A stretch of DNA of 64,000 bases, taken from contig JANRIH010000053.1 in assembly GCA_033765145.1 (NCBI GenBank), positions 1 to 64,000 on the forward strand, in the 5' to 3' direction. Shown here in pieces: positions 35,075-43,252 of this stretch. The notes under the pieces were generated by a model. It searched no databases. It was not told the DNA's origin and worked only from the letters and a program-made list of their open reading frames with translations. This DNA is from JAGVSR01 sp033765145. Lineage in GTDB: Bacteria > Pseudomonadota > Alphaproteobacteria > Rhizobiales > Hyphomicrobiaceae. Each line of letters begins with the position of its first letter. Within the stretch, counting starts at the first letter, position 1. A program made the translations under genes and the position numbers.

Positions 35075-36286
35075 ATGCAGAAGATCAAGGTAGCAGGCAC
35101 CGTCGTCGAGCTCGATGGTGACGAGATGACACGCATCATCTGGCAGCTCATCAAGGACAAGCTGATCCACCCATATCTGGACCTCACGCTCGAATATTAC
35201 GACCTCGGCATCGAGCACCGCGACAAGACCGCCGACCAGGTGACGATCGACGCCGCCAACGCCATCAAGAAGCATGGTGTCGGCGTCAAGTGCGCGACGA
35301 TCACGCCCGACGAGGCACGCGTCAAAGAGTTCAACTTGAAGGAGATGTGGAAAAGCCCGAACGGCACGATCCGCAACATCCTGGGCGGCGTCATCTTCCG
35401 CGAGCCGATCATCTGCAAGAATGTGCCGAGGCTCGTGCCCGGCTGGACGCAGCCGATCATCGTCGGCCGCCATGCCTTCGGCGATCAGTACAAAGCGACC
35501 GATTTCAAGTTCCCGGGCAAAGGGACGCTCTCGATCAAATTCGTCGGCGAGGACGGCAAGGTCATCGAGAAGGAAGTCTTCAAGGCCCCCAACGCCGGCG
35601 TCGCCATGGCGATGTACAACCTCGACGACAGCATCCGCGAGTTCGCCCGCGCGTCCTTCAACTACGGTTTGAACCGCAATTACCCCGTCTACCTCTCGAC
35701 CAAGAACACGATCCTCAAAGCCTACGACGGCCGCTTCAAGGACATCTTCCAGGAGGTCTTCGACGCGGAGTTCAAGGACGAGTTCCAGAAGCGCAAGCTC
35801 GTCTACGAGCACCGTTTGATCGACGACATGGTGGCCTCCGCCTTGAAGTGGTCCGGGGGCTACGTCTGGGCGTGCAAGAATTACGATGGCGACGTGCAAT
35901 CCGACACGGTCGCGCAGGGCTTCGGCTCGCTCGGGCTCATGACCTCGGTGCTTCTGACGCCCGACGGCAAGACCATGGAAGCCGAAGCGGCCCACGGCAC
36001 GGTCACGCGCCACTACCGCGAACACCAGAAGGGCAAGGCGACCTCGACCAACGCCATCGCCTCGATCTTCGCCTGGACGCGCGGGCTCGCACACCGCGCG
36101 AAGCTTGACGGAAACGCCGAATTGACGCGCTTCGCCGAGACACTCGAAAAAGTATGCGTGGCGACCGTCGAAGCCGGCTTCATGACGAAGGATCTCGCTC
36201 TCCTCGTCGGCCCGGATCAGAAATGGCTCTCGACGACCGGCTTCCTCGACAAGATCGACGAGAACCTGAAGAAGGCGATGGCGTAG
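35075..36286 (+). CDS. icd: NADP-dependent isocitrate dehydrogenase
   Basis: Converts isocitrate to 2-oxoglutarate in the TCA cycle. It begins MQKIKVAGTVVELDGDEMTRIIWQ and contains SPNGTIRNILGG (substrate Ser/Asn), the metal/NADP regions YDGDVQSDTVAQGFGSLGLM and EAAHGTVTRHYREHQKG. The 403-residue, eukaryote-like subfamily II form is the one used by most alphaproteobacteria. GAGGGGGG lies ten bases before ATG 35075. The upstream open frame (from 35000) is rejected. Confidence 0.96.
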   Translation: MQKIKVAGTVVELDGDEMTRIIWQLIKDKLIHPYLDLTLEYYDLGIEHRDKTADQVTIDAANAIKKHGVGVKCATITPDEARVKEFNLKEMWKSPNGTIRNILGGVIFREPIICKNVPRLVPGWTQPIIVGRHAFGDQYKATDFKFPGKGTLSIKFVGEDGKVIEKEVFKAPNAGVAMAMYNLDDSIREFARASFNYGLNRNYPVYLSTKNTILKAYDGRFKDIFQEVFDAEFKDEFQKRKLVYEHRLIDDMVASALKWSGGYVWACKNYDGDVQSDTVAQGFGSLGLMTSVLLTPDGKTMEAEAAHGTVTRHYREHQKGKATSTNAIASIFAWTRGLAHRAKLDGNAELTRFAETLEKVCVATVEAGFMTKDLALLVGPDQKWLSTTGFLDKIDENLKKAMA

Positions 36287-36352
36287 GCCGGCTCATCCCA
36301 GCCGCCACTGGACCGTCCGCAGGGTCGCGGCCCGCCGACACTGTGCCCTACA

Positions 36353-37240
36353 TCATCGCTTCTCCGCCGCCCTGACCTCGTTCCAAAAGGCATCCATCTC
36401 TTCGAGCGTCGACTGGTCCGGCGTGCGTCCCATCTCCGCCAGCCGCGCTTCAATGTGCCGGAAACGGCGCGTGAATTTCGCGTTCGCGCGGCGGAGCGCG
36501 GCTTCGGGATCGATTGCGAGATGGCGCCCGATGTTGGCCATGACGAACAGGAGATCGCCGTACTCCTCTTCAACACGATCCCGGCGCGCGACATCCCCGT
36601 CGCCGCGCGGGTCCGCCGGCAGCGCTTCGACTTCGAACTCTGCCAACTCCTCCCGCAGTTTCTCGAACACGGGCGCAAGGCTCGGCCAGTCGAAACCCAC
36701 GCGCGCGGCTTTCTCCTGGAGCTTCAAGGCCCGTGTCAGCCCCGGTAGGCCGACCGGCACGTCGTCGAGAAGCGAGGCTCTCGGAGGGTTCGATGGCTCG
36801 TCGGCCGACGCGCTCCGAAGTCGCTCCCGCTCGGCCGCCTTGGCCGCGCGCTCCCCTGCTTTGATCCGCGCCCAGAAATCTGTCTCCGCCCCTCGGGCGC
36901 GCTCCTCGGGCGTGCCGAAGACGTGCGGATGCCGCCGGATCATCTTCTGGCCGATCCCGTCGGCGACCGCATCGAAATCGAACGCTCCGGCCTCTTCCGC
37001 CATTTGCGCGTGATAGACAACCTGAAGCAGAAGGTCGCCTAACTCTTCCCTGAGATCCGCGAGATCGCCCCTCTCGATCGCGTCCGCAACCTCGTAGGCC
37101 TCCTCGATCGTATAGGGAGCAATCGTCCCGAACGTCTGTTCGAGGTCCCAGGGGCATCCGGTCCCGGGCGTTCGGAGGGCGCGCATGATCGTGAGAAGCC
37201 GCGCGAGGGGCGCCTCGGGAAGATCGGAGAGGTCAGTCAT
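36353..37240 (-). CDS. mazG: Nucleoside triphosphate pyrophosphohydrolase MazG
   Basis: Hydrolyses (d)NTPs to monophosphates. Two MazG domains are visible; the first has CPWDLEQTFGTIAPYTIEEAYEV with the metal-binding EExxE...ExxD set in EEAYEVADAIERGDLADLREELGDLL. The second starts near GFDWPSLAPVFEKLREELAEF. At 295 residues it is longer than E. coli MazG because of a charged linker of about 25 residues (AKAAERERLRSASADEPS) between domains. The gene converges on icd, 66 bases away. The ATG at 37240 has no clear ribosome site. Confidence 0.93.
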   Translation of the reverse strand: MTDLSDLPEAPLARLLTIMRALRTPGTGCPWDLEQTFGTIAPYTIEEAYEVADAIERGDLADLREELGDLLLQVVYHAQMAEEAGAFDFDAVADGIGQKMIRRHPHVFGTPEERARGAETDFWARIKAGERAAKAAERERLRSASADEPSNPPRASLLDDVPVGLPGLTRALKLQEKAARVGFDWPSLAPVFEKLREELAEFEVEALPADPRGDGDVARRDRVEEEYGDLLFVMANIGRHLAIDPEAALRRANAKFTRRFRHIEARLAEMGRTPDQSTLEEMDAFWNEVRAAEKR

Positions 37241-37278
37241 AGGAGGTTGCTCGTCAGCCGCTGGTTGCGGCCGGGACC

Positions 37279-37902
37279 CTACTGAGAGACGCGCGCGGAG
37301 GAAAGCCGCGGACGAAACGCCCAAGCCAGGAGGTCCCGCCGCCAGATCACGACGGCCGCAAGCGGCAATAGCCAGCCGAGCCAAGCCGCGGCCGCGTAGG
37401 CGGCCTCGAAGGGCAAGTCGAGCCAGATCGCTGAGCCCGTGATGAGGCGGAACCAGACGGCACCGGTCGTCACCGCCGTCATGGCGAGCATCAGCACGGC
37501 ATGGGCTGCTCGTTCATTCCGGCGGATCGCCACAATCGCGGCCGCGAACAACCCGAGCCACACGAGGCCCTGAACTAAAAAGCCAAGCCGCGCAACGGCT
37601 CCCGAATGACTGGCGATCGCGACCGGAAGCGACGTCAGCCCCCCGATCACCACGAAAGCGCCCAACAGCCACCCCGTTTTGCGATGAAGCTCTGGACAAC
37701 CGCGGAGCCCGATCACGACCGGCAACAGCAGAAGGGCGATCGCGGAAGCCAGCATATGGAGCCGGAAGACGACCGGCAGCGCCTGATCCAGGAGCCACAT
37801 TTCGAAAGGCAGTGCGATGATCCCCGCCCCCGAGCCGAGCGCGACGAACGCGACGACGACCGACACCGCCAAACCAAGCCCAAAAACGAGGCCCGCAATC
37901 AT
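37279..37902 (-). CDS. DUF2306-type membrane protein
   Basis: About 207 residues with six hydrophobic segments. The family's His-rich positions are present: FRLHMLASAI, PELHRKTGWLLGAF and ERAAHAVLMLAMT. The frame is open further upstream and ATG 37944 is an alternative start that would overlap the divergent gene; ATG 37902 avoids this. No ribosome site is clear for either. The function of DUF2306 proteins is not established; the conserved histidines suggest cofactor or metal binding. Confidence 0.65.
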   Translation of the reverse strand: MIAGLVFGLGLAVSVVVAFVALGSGAGIIALPFEMWLLDQALPVVFRLHMLASAIALLLLPVVIGLRGCPELHRKTGWLLGAFVVIGGLTSLPVAIASHSGAVARLGFLVQGLVWLGLFAAAIVAIRRNERAAHAVLMLAMTAVTTGAVWFRLITGSAIWLDLPFEAAYAAAAWLGWLLPLAAVVIWRRDLLAWAFRPRLSSARVSQ

Positions 37903-37936
37903 GGAACCGAGAGAGCGCGAAGCTGGGAGGGGTGCA

Positions 37937-38467
37937 ATGGTCATGGTCGCAATGATGATCGCGGTCTGTGGCGTCACTTGGGCCCTCGGCACCGCAGTCA
38001 TGGCCGGCGATGCCCCATCCGCGGAACCAATCGAATTGGCTGCCATGACACCGGCCGACATTTCAGGGCGCTGGTCGGGAACGACCCGCGCCATCACCGC
38101 CGATCCCGGCCGATGCGGTCCAGACGGATGCAAGCTGACCATGGACATCTCGAAATGCGGTGACGGCTGGTGCGGGATCGAGGTCCGCGACAGCGATGCA
38201 TGCGGCGGGCAGGCACTGCAACTCAAATCAGCCGCGGAACCCGACCGCAAAGCCAACGTGTTCACAGGCAAGCTCTCACTCGCCGAGGGCGCTCAGGACT
38301 ACGTCGTCGAAGCCTACTTCTACGAACGTGACGGCGCCGTACGCACGCTCTCCTTCGTCGGCGACACGGGTCCCGAATTGATGATGTTCCGCCGCTCGTT
38401 TCCGTTCCACGCGAACCTGACGGCTTCCGGCGAAGCGAAATGCAAACCCGAAAAGCCGACGAGCTGA
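37937..38467 (+). CDS. Exported Cys-rich protein of unknown function
   Basis: A 176-residue protein with a signal peptide (MVAMMIAVCGVTWALGTAVMA). The mature part has SGRWSGTTRAI followed by seven Cys residues in CGPDGC, KCGDGWC, ACGG and KCKPEK contexts, suggesting disulfides in the periplasm. It resembles small beta-barrel surface or lipocalin-like folds only loosely. GGAGG precedes ATG 37937. It is divergent from the DUF2306 gene with 34 bases between starts. I do not recognise the family. Confidence 0.7.
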   Translation: MVMVAMMIAVCGVTWALGTAVMAGDAPSAEPIELAAMTPADISGRWSGTTRAITADPGRCGPDGCKLTMDISKCGDGWCGIEVRDSDACGGQALQLKSAAEPDRKANVFTGKLSLAEGAQDYVVEAYFYERDGAVRTLSFVGDTGPELMMFRRSFPFHANLTASGEAKCKPEKPTS

Positions 38468-38574
38468 GTGCCGGTCGATGTCGAGCCGTCACATCAAATC
38501 CGCTTTGGCGCTGAAGCTGGCGGCTCCTCTCCTGCTCCGCTAAGGTTTCCCCGGTTCGCAGCCGGGGGGCTACC

Positions 38575-39336
38575 ATGTACGTCGCGCGCGTTCTCCTGAA
38601 TGGCATTTTGATCGTCGGTGAAATCGCCGCCTGTGCCGGCATCGCGTGGGCCGCACTCCATCATCCCTGGCTTTTCGCGGGCGTGACCGCAGGCGCGGCA
38701 TTCGCCGTCGGAGCGGGTCTCGAGATCGCGCGCCTCAGGAACGAAGTGCGCTTCTATTTCGGACGCGAGACGCTGTCCGCGGGCGGACTCTTTCTGCCCG
38801 TCGTCGGTCTCATGGAAGCACTCTTCAAGGGGCTCCTGGCCGCGGTCGCAGCGATCCTCACCTTCGCGGGAACCGATCATTCGCGCCTCTTCTTCATCGC
38901 GATCGCCTTCGGTGTCACGATTTATGCCGGCGTCGCCATGCTGCGCGCGCTCTCGATCGGTCTCGGAGCGAGCCCCGCGCGCTGGGGCTTCTTCCGCCTG
39001 GGCGCGCCGTTGGGTCTGCTCTTCTCGGCACTCATCGCCGTCATGGCCGCTTATCAGGTGATCCCGCCGACGAGCGTCGGCCAGATCGGCTGGTCCATCG
39101 TCTGGGACATGCCGAAGATCCCAACTGTCGAGCAGGTGAGCGAGCTGCTGTTTCAGATCAAGCAGGCCTTCGACGGTTTCGTCGTGACCATCCTCTCGAC
39201 CGTGATGGCGGAGCGCTGGGCACGGATCGTGGCGGTCCTCATCTCGGTCAACGTGCTCGCGGGGTTTGTGGCCGCGTTCTACGCCTCTCTCATCGCAGGT
39301 GTCGTCAACGCGGTGGAGCGCCCCGCCGAAAAGTAG
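38575..39336 (+). CDS. Integral membrane protein of unknown function
   Basis: A 253-residue protein with about five hydrophobic segments: residues 7-25, 30-50, 61-100, 104-130 and 139-160, plus a C-terminal one at 222-245. The loop RLRNEVRFYFGRETLSAGG and the helix VEQVSELLFQIKQAFDGF are polar. It stands 51 bases ahead of the TPR-glycosyltransferase gene on the same strand, so co-transcription is likely. I do not recognise a family. Confidence 0.65.
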   Translation: MYVARVLLNGILIVGEIAACAGIAWAALHHPWLFAGVTAGAAFAVGAGLEIARLRNEVRFYFGRETLSAGGLFLPVVGLMEALFKGLLAAVAAILTFAGTDHSRLFFIAIAFGVTIYAGVAMLRALSIGLGASPARWGFFRLGAPLGLLFSALIAVMAAYQVIPPTSVGQIGWSIVWDMPKIPTVEQVSELLFQIKQAFDGFVVTILSTVMAERWARIVAVLISVNVLAGFVAAFYASLIAGVVNAVERPAEK

Positions 39337-39387
39337 CTGCCGGCCCCCGGCCTGAAACCGCGACGGACGGGTCACCGAGATTGAATC

Positions 39388-41466
39388 ATGCTATCGGCAC
39401 TGAAACGGCGCGTGCAGGCGATCCGGCGCGTGCGCTCGGCGAAATCGAGGAACGTCTGCCCCGCCATGGACGAGCGGATGCGAACCCCGCAATCGATTTT
39501 CGAGGCCGGTGTCGCGGCGCAAATCGCGGGCAGAACCGCCGACGCCGAGCGCCACTACCGCGCCGTGCTCGCCGCCGAACCCGCACACGCGGGTGCGCTC
39601 GCAAACCTCGGCGCTCTCTGCCGTGCCTCCGGACGGCCCGTCGAGGCGCTGGAGCTTCTGCGAAGGGCCGCCGAGACGCCCAGTCCTTCTTTCGACGTTC
39701 TCTACAACTTCGGGAATGCGCTGGCCGCCATAGGTGAGACCGAAGAGGCGATCGGGATTCTGCGCCGAGCGCACGACCTCGAAGCCGACAATACGCGGGT
39801 CGCTCTGAGATTAGGGCTGCTCTTGGCCGACGCTGGCAACGCGCGCGAGGCGGCCGCGATCCTTCTTGGCGCAGTGCGTCGCTTGAAGCACGATGATCCC
39901 GGCCTCGCGAACGGCAACGCCCTTCCGCGCGTGGCAGCCTTCCTGTTCGAGTCTGGCGATCGTGACGCCTCGATCCCGCTCTTCGAAGCCATCGCCGCGA
40001 AGCGTCCTGCGAGCGCCGAAGCACAATTCAATCTTGCCGTGGCGCAGATGCGCGTGTCGCTGCACGATGCGGCACTGGCCGCCTACCGCCGCGCCTATGC
40101 GCTAGACCCCGCCAACAGCGATGCGCTGACCGGGATTGCGAACAGTCTAGTCATCACCGGCGCCGCGGATGAAGCCGTCTCGGTCTACGAATTAGCACTC
40201 GCCGATCCACGCCACAGACGTGTGGCCGCCTCCGCCTATCTCATGGCGCTCCTCTATGACGGCACGCGAAGCGGCCTCGCGATCGCCGCGGCGCACCGTG
40301 ACATTGCATCCGAGCTGGTCGACCCGGCGGCTTCTCCGCGCCGCTTAGCGAGCCAGCGTCCCGCGATCCAGCAAGAGGGAACGACGCCATCATCGACCCT
40401 GCGCGTCGGCTATGTCACGGCCGACCTCGGCGCAGCCCATCCCGTCGATCAGTTCCTGATCCCCATCCTCGAGCGCCATGCGAGCGCCGGTATCGCGCAG
40501 TTCATCTATGCCAACACAGACCGCATCATCGCCGAGCCGTTGCGCTCGGATCGCTGGACGACGCGGCGCGACATCGCGCGCGCGAGCGATACGGAAGCCG
40601 CGCAACTCGTTGCCGCCGACGGCATCGACATCCTGATCGACCTCTCCGGCCATACGCGCGGGCACAGGCTCTCGCTGTTCGCAAGCCGTCCGGCACCCAT
40701 CACCGCGACCTTTCTCGGCTATCCCCACACAACGGGTCTAGCGAGCATCGACTACCTCATCGCGGACGAGACGGTGTTGCCGCCCGGAACGGAAGCCGAA
40801 GCAGCGGAATCGATACTGCGCCTTCCCGATGCGTTCCTTTGTTTCGCACCACCGCCGACAATGCCGGTCCCGACCGGAAAGCATCCCGAGGGTCCCCCTG
40901 TCTTCGGCTCTCTCAATCATTTGCCGAAACTCGGTCCGGAAACTCAGGCGCTCTGGGCCGATGTTTTGAAGGCCGTCCCTGGGAGCCGCCTCCTCGTAAA
41001 ATGTGCACCCTTCGCGGAACGGAGCGTTCTGGAGCGCTTCCGCGCACGCATGGTCTCGAACGGCATCGCGCCGGACCGGCTGATCCTGGAGCCGCCGGAG
41101 CCCTTCGCGGATGCCATGTGCGCCTACGAGCGGATCGACATCGCGCTCGATCCCACGCCCTATAACGGCGGCACGACGACGGCGCACGCGCTCTGGATGG
41201 GCGTTCCGGTCGTGACACTTTGCAGTGATCGCTTCTGCGGCCGCATGGGCGCGAGCCTTTCGCGCGCGGCCGGACTTCCCGAGAACGTCACCATCACACG
41301 CGAAGGCTACGTTGCGCGCGCAGCCGAACTCGGGGCCGACGTCGCGCGCGTGCGGGGTGCACGGAGGTCCCTCCACAACCTCGTGCGATCGAGCCGTCTC
41401 TGTGACGTCGACCGATACAGCGCCGCGCTCATTGCCTTGTTCGAGCGGATGGCCGGCGCGCGTTGA
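39388..41466 (+). CDS. TPR repeat protein with SPINDLY/O-GlcNAc transferase-like catalytic domain
   Basis: 692 residues. Residues about 35-310 are tetratricopeptide repeats (AERHYRAVLAAEPAHAGALANLG, ALLALAYDPxN-type units, AALAAYRRAYALDPANSDAL). From residue 341 a glycosyltransferase-41 domain begins: GYVTADLGAAHPV with the conserved His, GIDILIDLSGHTRGHR, SIDYLIADETVLPPG, FGSLNHLPKLGPETQALWADVLK, and the nucleotide-sugar region DPTPYNGGTTTAHALWMGVPVVTL. The fold transfers a sugar from a UDP or GDP donor to protein Ser/Thr in the cytoplasm. Bacterial members may modify flagellin, adhesins or regulators; the target here is unknown. It runs convergent to the TIR-SUMF1 gene, nine bases apart. 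Confidence 0.88.
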   Translation: MLSALKRRVQAIRRVRSAKSRNVCPAMDERMRTPQSIFEAGVAAQIAGRTADAERHYRAVLAAEPAHAGALANLGALCRASGRPVEALELLRRAAETPSPSFDVLYNFGNALAAIGETEEAIGILRRAHDLEADNTRVALRLGLLLADAGNAREAAAILLGAVRRLKHDDPGLANGNALPRVAAFLFESGDRDASIPLFEAIAAKRPASAEAQFNLAVAQMRVSLHDAALAAYRRAYALDPANSDALTGIANSLVITGAADEAVSVYELALADPRHRRVAASAYLMALLYDGTRSGLAIAAAHRDIASELVDPAASPRRLASQRPAIQQEGTTPSSTLRVGYVTADLGAAHPVDQFLIPILERHASAGIAQFIYANTDRIIAEPLRSDRWTTRRDIARASDTEAAQLVAADGIDILIDLSGHTRGHRLSLFASRPAPITATFLGYPHTTGLASIDYLIADETVLPPGTEAEAAESILRLPDAFLCFAPPPTMPVPTGKHPEGPPVFGSLNHLPKLGPETQALWADVLKAVPGSRLLVKCAPFAERSVLERFRARMVSNGIAPDRLILEPPEPFADAMCAYERIDIALDPTPYNGGTTTAHALWMGVPVVTLCSDRFCGRMGASLSRAAGLPENVTITREGYVARAAELGADVARVRGARRSLHNLVRSSRLCDVDRYSAALIALFERMAGAR

Positions 41467-41475
41467 GCCGTGGCG

Positions 41476-43119
41476 TCAAGGATCGAACTCCCGCGCGAGC
41501 CGGAATCCCAAGTCATTGGCTCTGAGCCCGATCGAGACGCGGTTTCGATCTGCCGAGCGCAGCTGCGCGGCCGGAAAGCGCCACGATCCCCCGCGCACGA
41601 CACGCTGGTCGCAATCACCGGCAACCCATGCGGCCCCCGACGCCTTGAGGTCCTGGGGCTTCATCTCGTAACTTTCGTTCCAGCAGTCTTCGAGCCATTC
41701 GTAGGCGTTGCCAGCCATGTCGTGGAGACCGAAGGCGTTCGGCAGCTTCTTGCCGCGCTCCTGCGATCGCTCGCCCGAATTGTCCTTGAACCAGGCGTAG
41801 TCCGAAGCCGCGTCCATTCCATCGCCGAATGCGAAGACGGATTGCGTGCCGGCTCGCGCCGCGTACTCCCATTCAGCTTCTGAGAGGAGCCGATAGACCC
41901 GGCCCGTGATGCGGCTCAACCAGGCGGCGTAATCCTTGGCGTCGGACCAGCTGAGAAAAATGGCCGGACGTTCGCCGCGGCCCCAACCCCTGTCAGAAAC
42001 ATCGGGACACGCGCCCGCGGCGACGCAGACGTCCCACTCGGCAAACGACACTTCGAACTTCGAAACAGCCAAGGCTTTTGGCACCGTCACCGCATGTTGC
42101 GGACCCTCGTCCGGCCGCCGTTCCGCCTCCACGTCAGCCGAGCCCATCGTGAACGCACCGGGCGGCACGACGACCATAACCGGACACCCGACCCGGCAGT
42201 CCTGGAATTCGCCGCCGGCCTTGGCAGCGACCTCGCCTTCTTCCGCGCCGGTGACGACCGACGGCCCCATGCGCGCATGCCACGTGTAGAACTCGTAGAG
42301 GGCCTGCTGCTGATACCATGCTGCGGCGCCCATCACGACGCAGGCGAACAACCCGACGCATAAGGCAAGCGCGCGTTGTCCCCAGCGGAGCGCCACGCGT
42401 TCGCGCGCGAGCGCCAGTTCGCGAACGTGATGAGCCTCGCGTTCCCGCTTGAGCGCACCCGCCATCTCGTCGAGGCGCATCCGCTCGGCGTCCGAACGCG
42501 CGAGTTCCTGCTCCTCCGACGCCCTGATGAACTCGAGATGCAAAAGACTGGGCTCGGGCGCGAATTGCGGCTGGGCGGCGAGCCACGCTTTGGCGGCCTG
42601 AACTTCAACGCCGCGAAGATGAAGCGCATCGACGCGCCCGCGCGCCTCCCAGCGCATCGCGGCCTCGCCGATCCGCGTATGCTCGCGAACCCAGTCGACA
42701 TCAGTGTGGAGCGCCGTGGTAAGCTTGACGAGAGCCGGCACCGACATCAACGGCGCATCGAAGAAGATGTAATTGAGCTGTCGCAATCGCTCGGGAACAG
42801 CGGCATCGTCGACACGCTTCCAGACGATGGGCAGCAGCCGCTTACCGAGCGCGATCGAACGCTCGACCTCTCGCGCGCAACTCGTCGATGCGACGAAGTC
42901 GGGAGAGATGACGAAGACGACCGTATCCGCCGCCTCGATCATCCGGTCGAGGCGTTTGGCCCAGTCTTCGCCGGCCGCGATGTCGTGCTGGTCGAGATAG
43001 GCGTCGAAGCCCGTCAGTTCGAGGGCTGATAAGAGCTCATGCGCGAAGGCCCCGTCCTTACGAGAGTAGGAGATGAACACGCGCAATTTCGCCGGTGCCG
43101 CGTCGGACGCGCTGGACAT
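41476..43119 (-). CDS. TIR domain - transmembrane - SUMF1/FGE-like fusion protein
   Basis: 547 residues from ATG 43119. Residues 10-150 form a TIR domain: LRVFISYSRKDGAFAHELL, DAYLDQHDIAAGEDW, VVFVISPDFVASTSCAREVE; Glu84 in CAREVE is in the place of the catalytic Glu of NAD-cleaving TIRs. Residues 195-245 are helical and charged (ERMRLDEMAGALKRERE). A transmembrane helix lies at 249-269. Residues 305-545 form a SUMF1/formylglycine-generating-enzyme-like domain: VVVPPGAFTMGS, LSEAEWEYAARAG, MAGNAYEWLEDCW, RVVRGGSW, GLRANDLGFRLA. The active-site Cys pair of true FGE is absent, so sulfatase activation is unlikely and ligand sensing more likely. The predicted layout is a cytoplasmic TIR and a periplasmic SUMF1 domain. 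Confidence 0.88.
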   Translation of the reverse strand: MSSASDAAPAKLRVFISYSRKDGAFAHELLSALELTGFDAYLDQHDIAAGEDWAKRLDRMIEAADTVVFVISPDFVASTSCAREVERSIALGKRLLPIVWKRVDDAAVPERLRQLNYIFFDAPLMSVPALVKLTTALHTDVDWVREHTRIGEAAMRWEARGRVDALHLRGVEVQAAKAWLAAQPQFAPEPSLLHLEFIRASEEQELARSDAERMRLDEMAGALKREREAHHVRELALARERVALRWGQRALALCVGLFACVVMGAAAWYQQQALYEFYTWHARMGPSVVTGAEEGEVAAKAGGEFQDCRVGCPVMVVVPPGAFTMGSADVEAERRPDEGPQHAVTVPKALAVSKFEVSFAEWDVCVAAGACPDVSDRGWGRGERPAIFLSWSDAKDYAAWLSRITGRVYRLLSEAEWEYAARAGTQSVFAFGDGMDAASDYAWFKDNSGERSQERGKKLPNAFGLHDMAGNAYEWLEDCWNESYEMKPQDLKASGAAWVAGDCDQRVVRGGSWRFPAAQLRSADRNRVSIGLRANDLGFRLAREFDP

Positions 43120-43202
43120 GAAATCGTACTCGCCACAGGGCTCGACTTCCAATCCCCGCAGTCGACCAGAACTCTACGGCAACGAAAAGGGCTTCCTCAG
43201 TT

Positions 43203-43243
43203 AAAAAATCCGCGGGCGGCGGCGCTTATAGCGCTCCGCCCGC
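43203..43243 (-). terminator. Strong rho-independent terminator of the third RTX gene
   Basis: On the minus strand GCGGGCGG pairs with CCGCCCGC, with an inner GCGCT-ATA-AGCGC hairpin, and is followed closely by TTTTTT. It starts ten bases after the RTX stop at 43253. Confidence 0.85.
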
Positions 43244-43252
43244 ACCCAAACC

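Noticed and set aside
41476..43119. Calling the TIR fusion a formylglycine-generating (sulfatase-activating) enzyme
   Set aside because: The SUMF1 domain lacks the active-site Cys pair expected after GGS, and no sulfatase gene is nearby.
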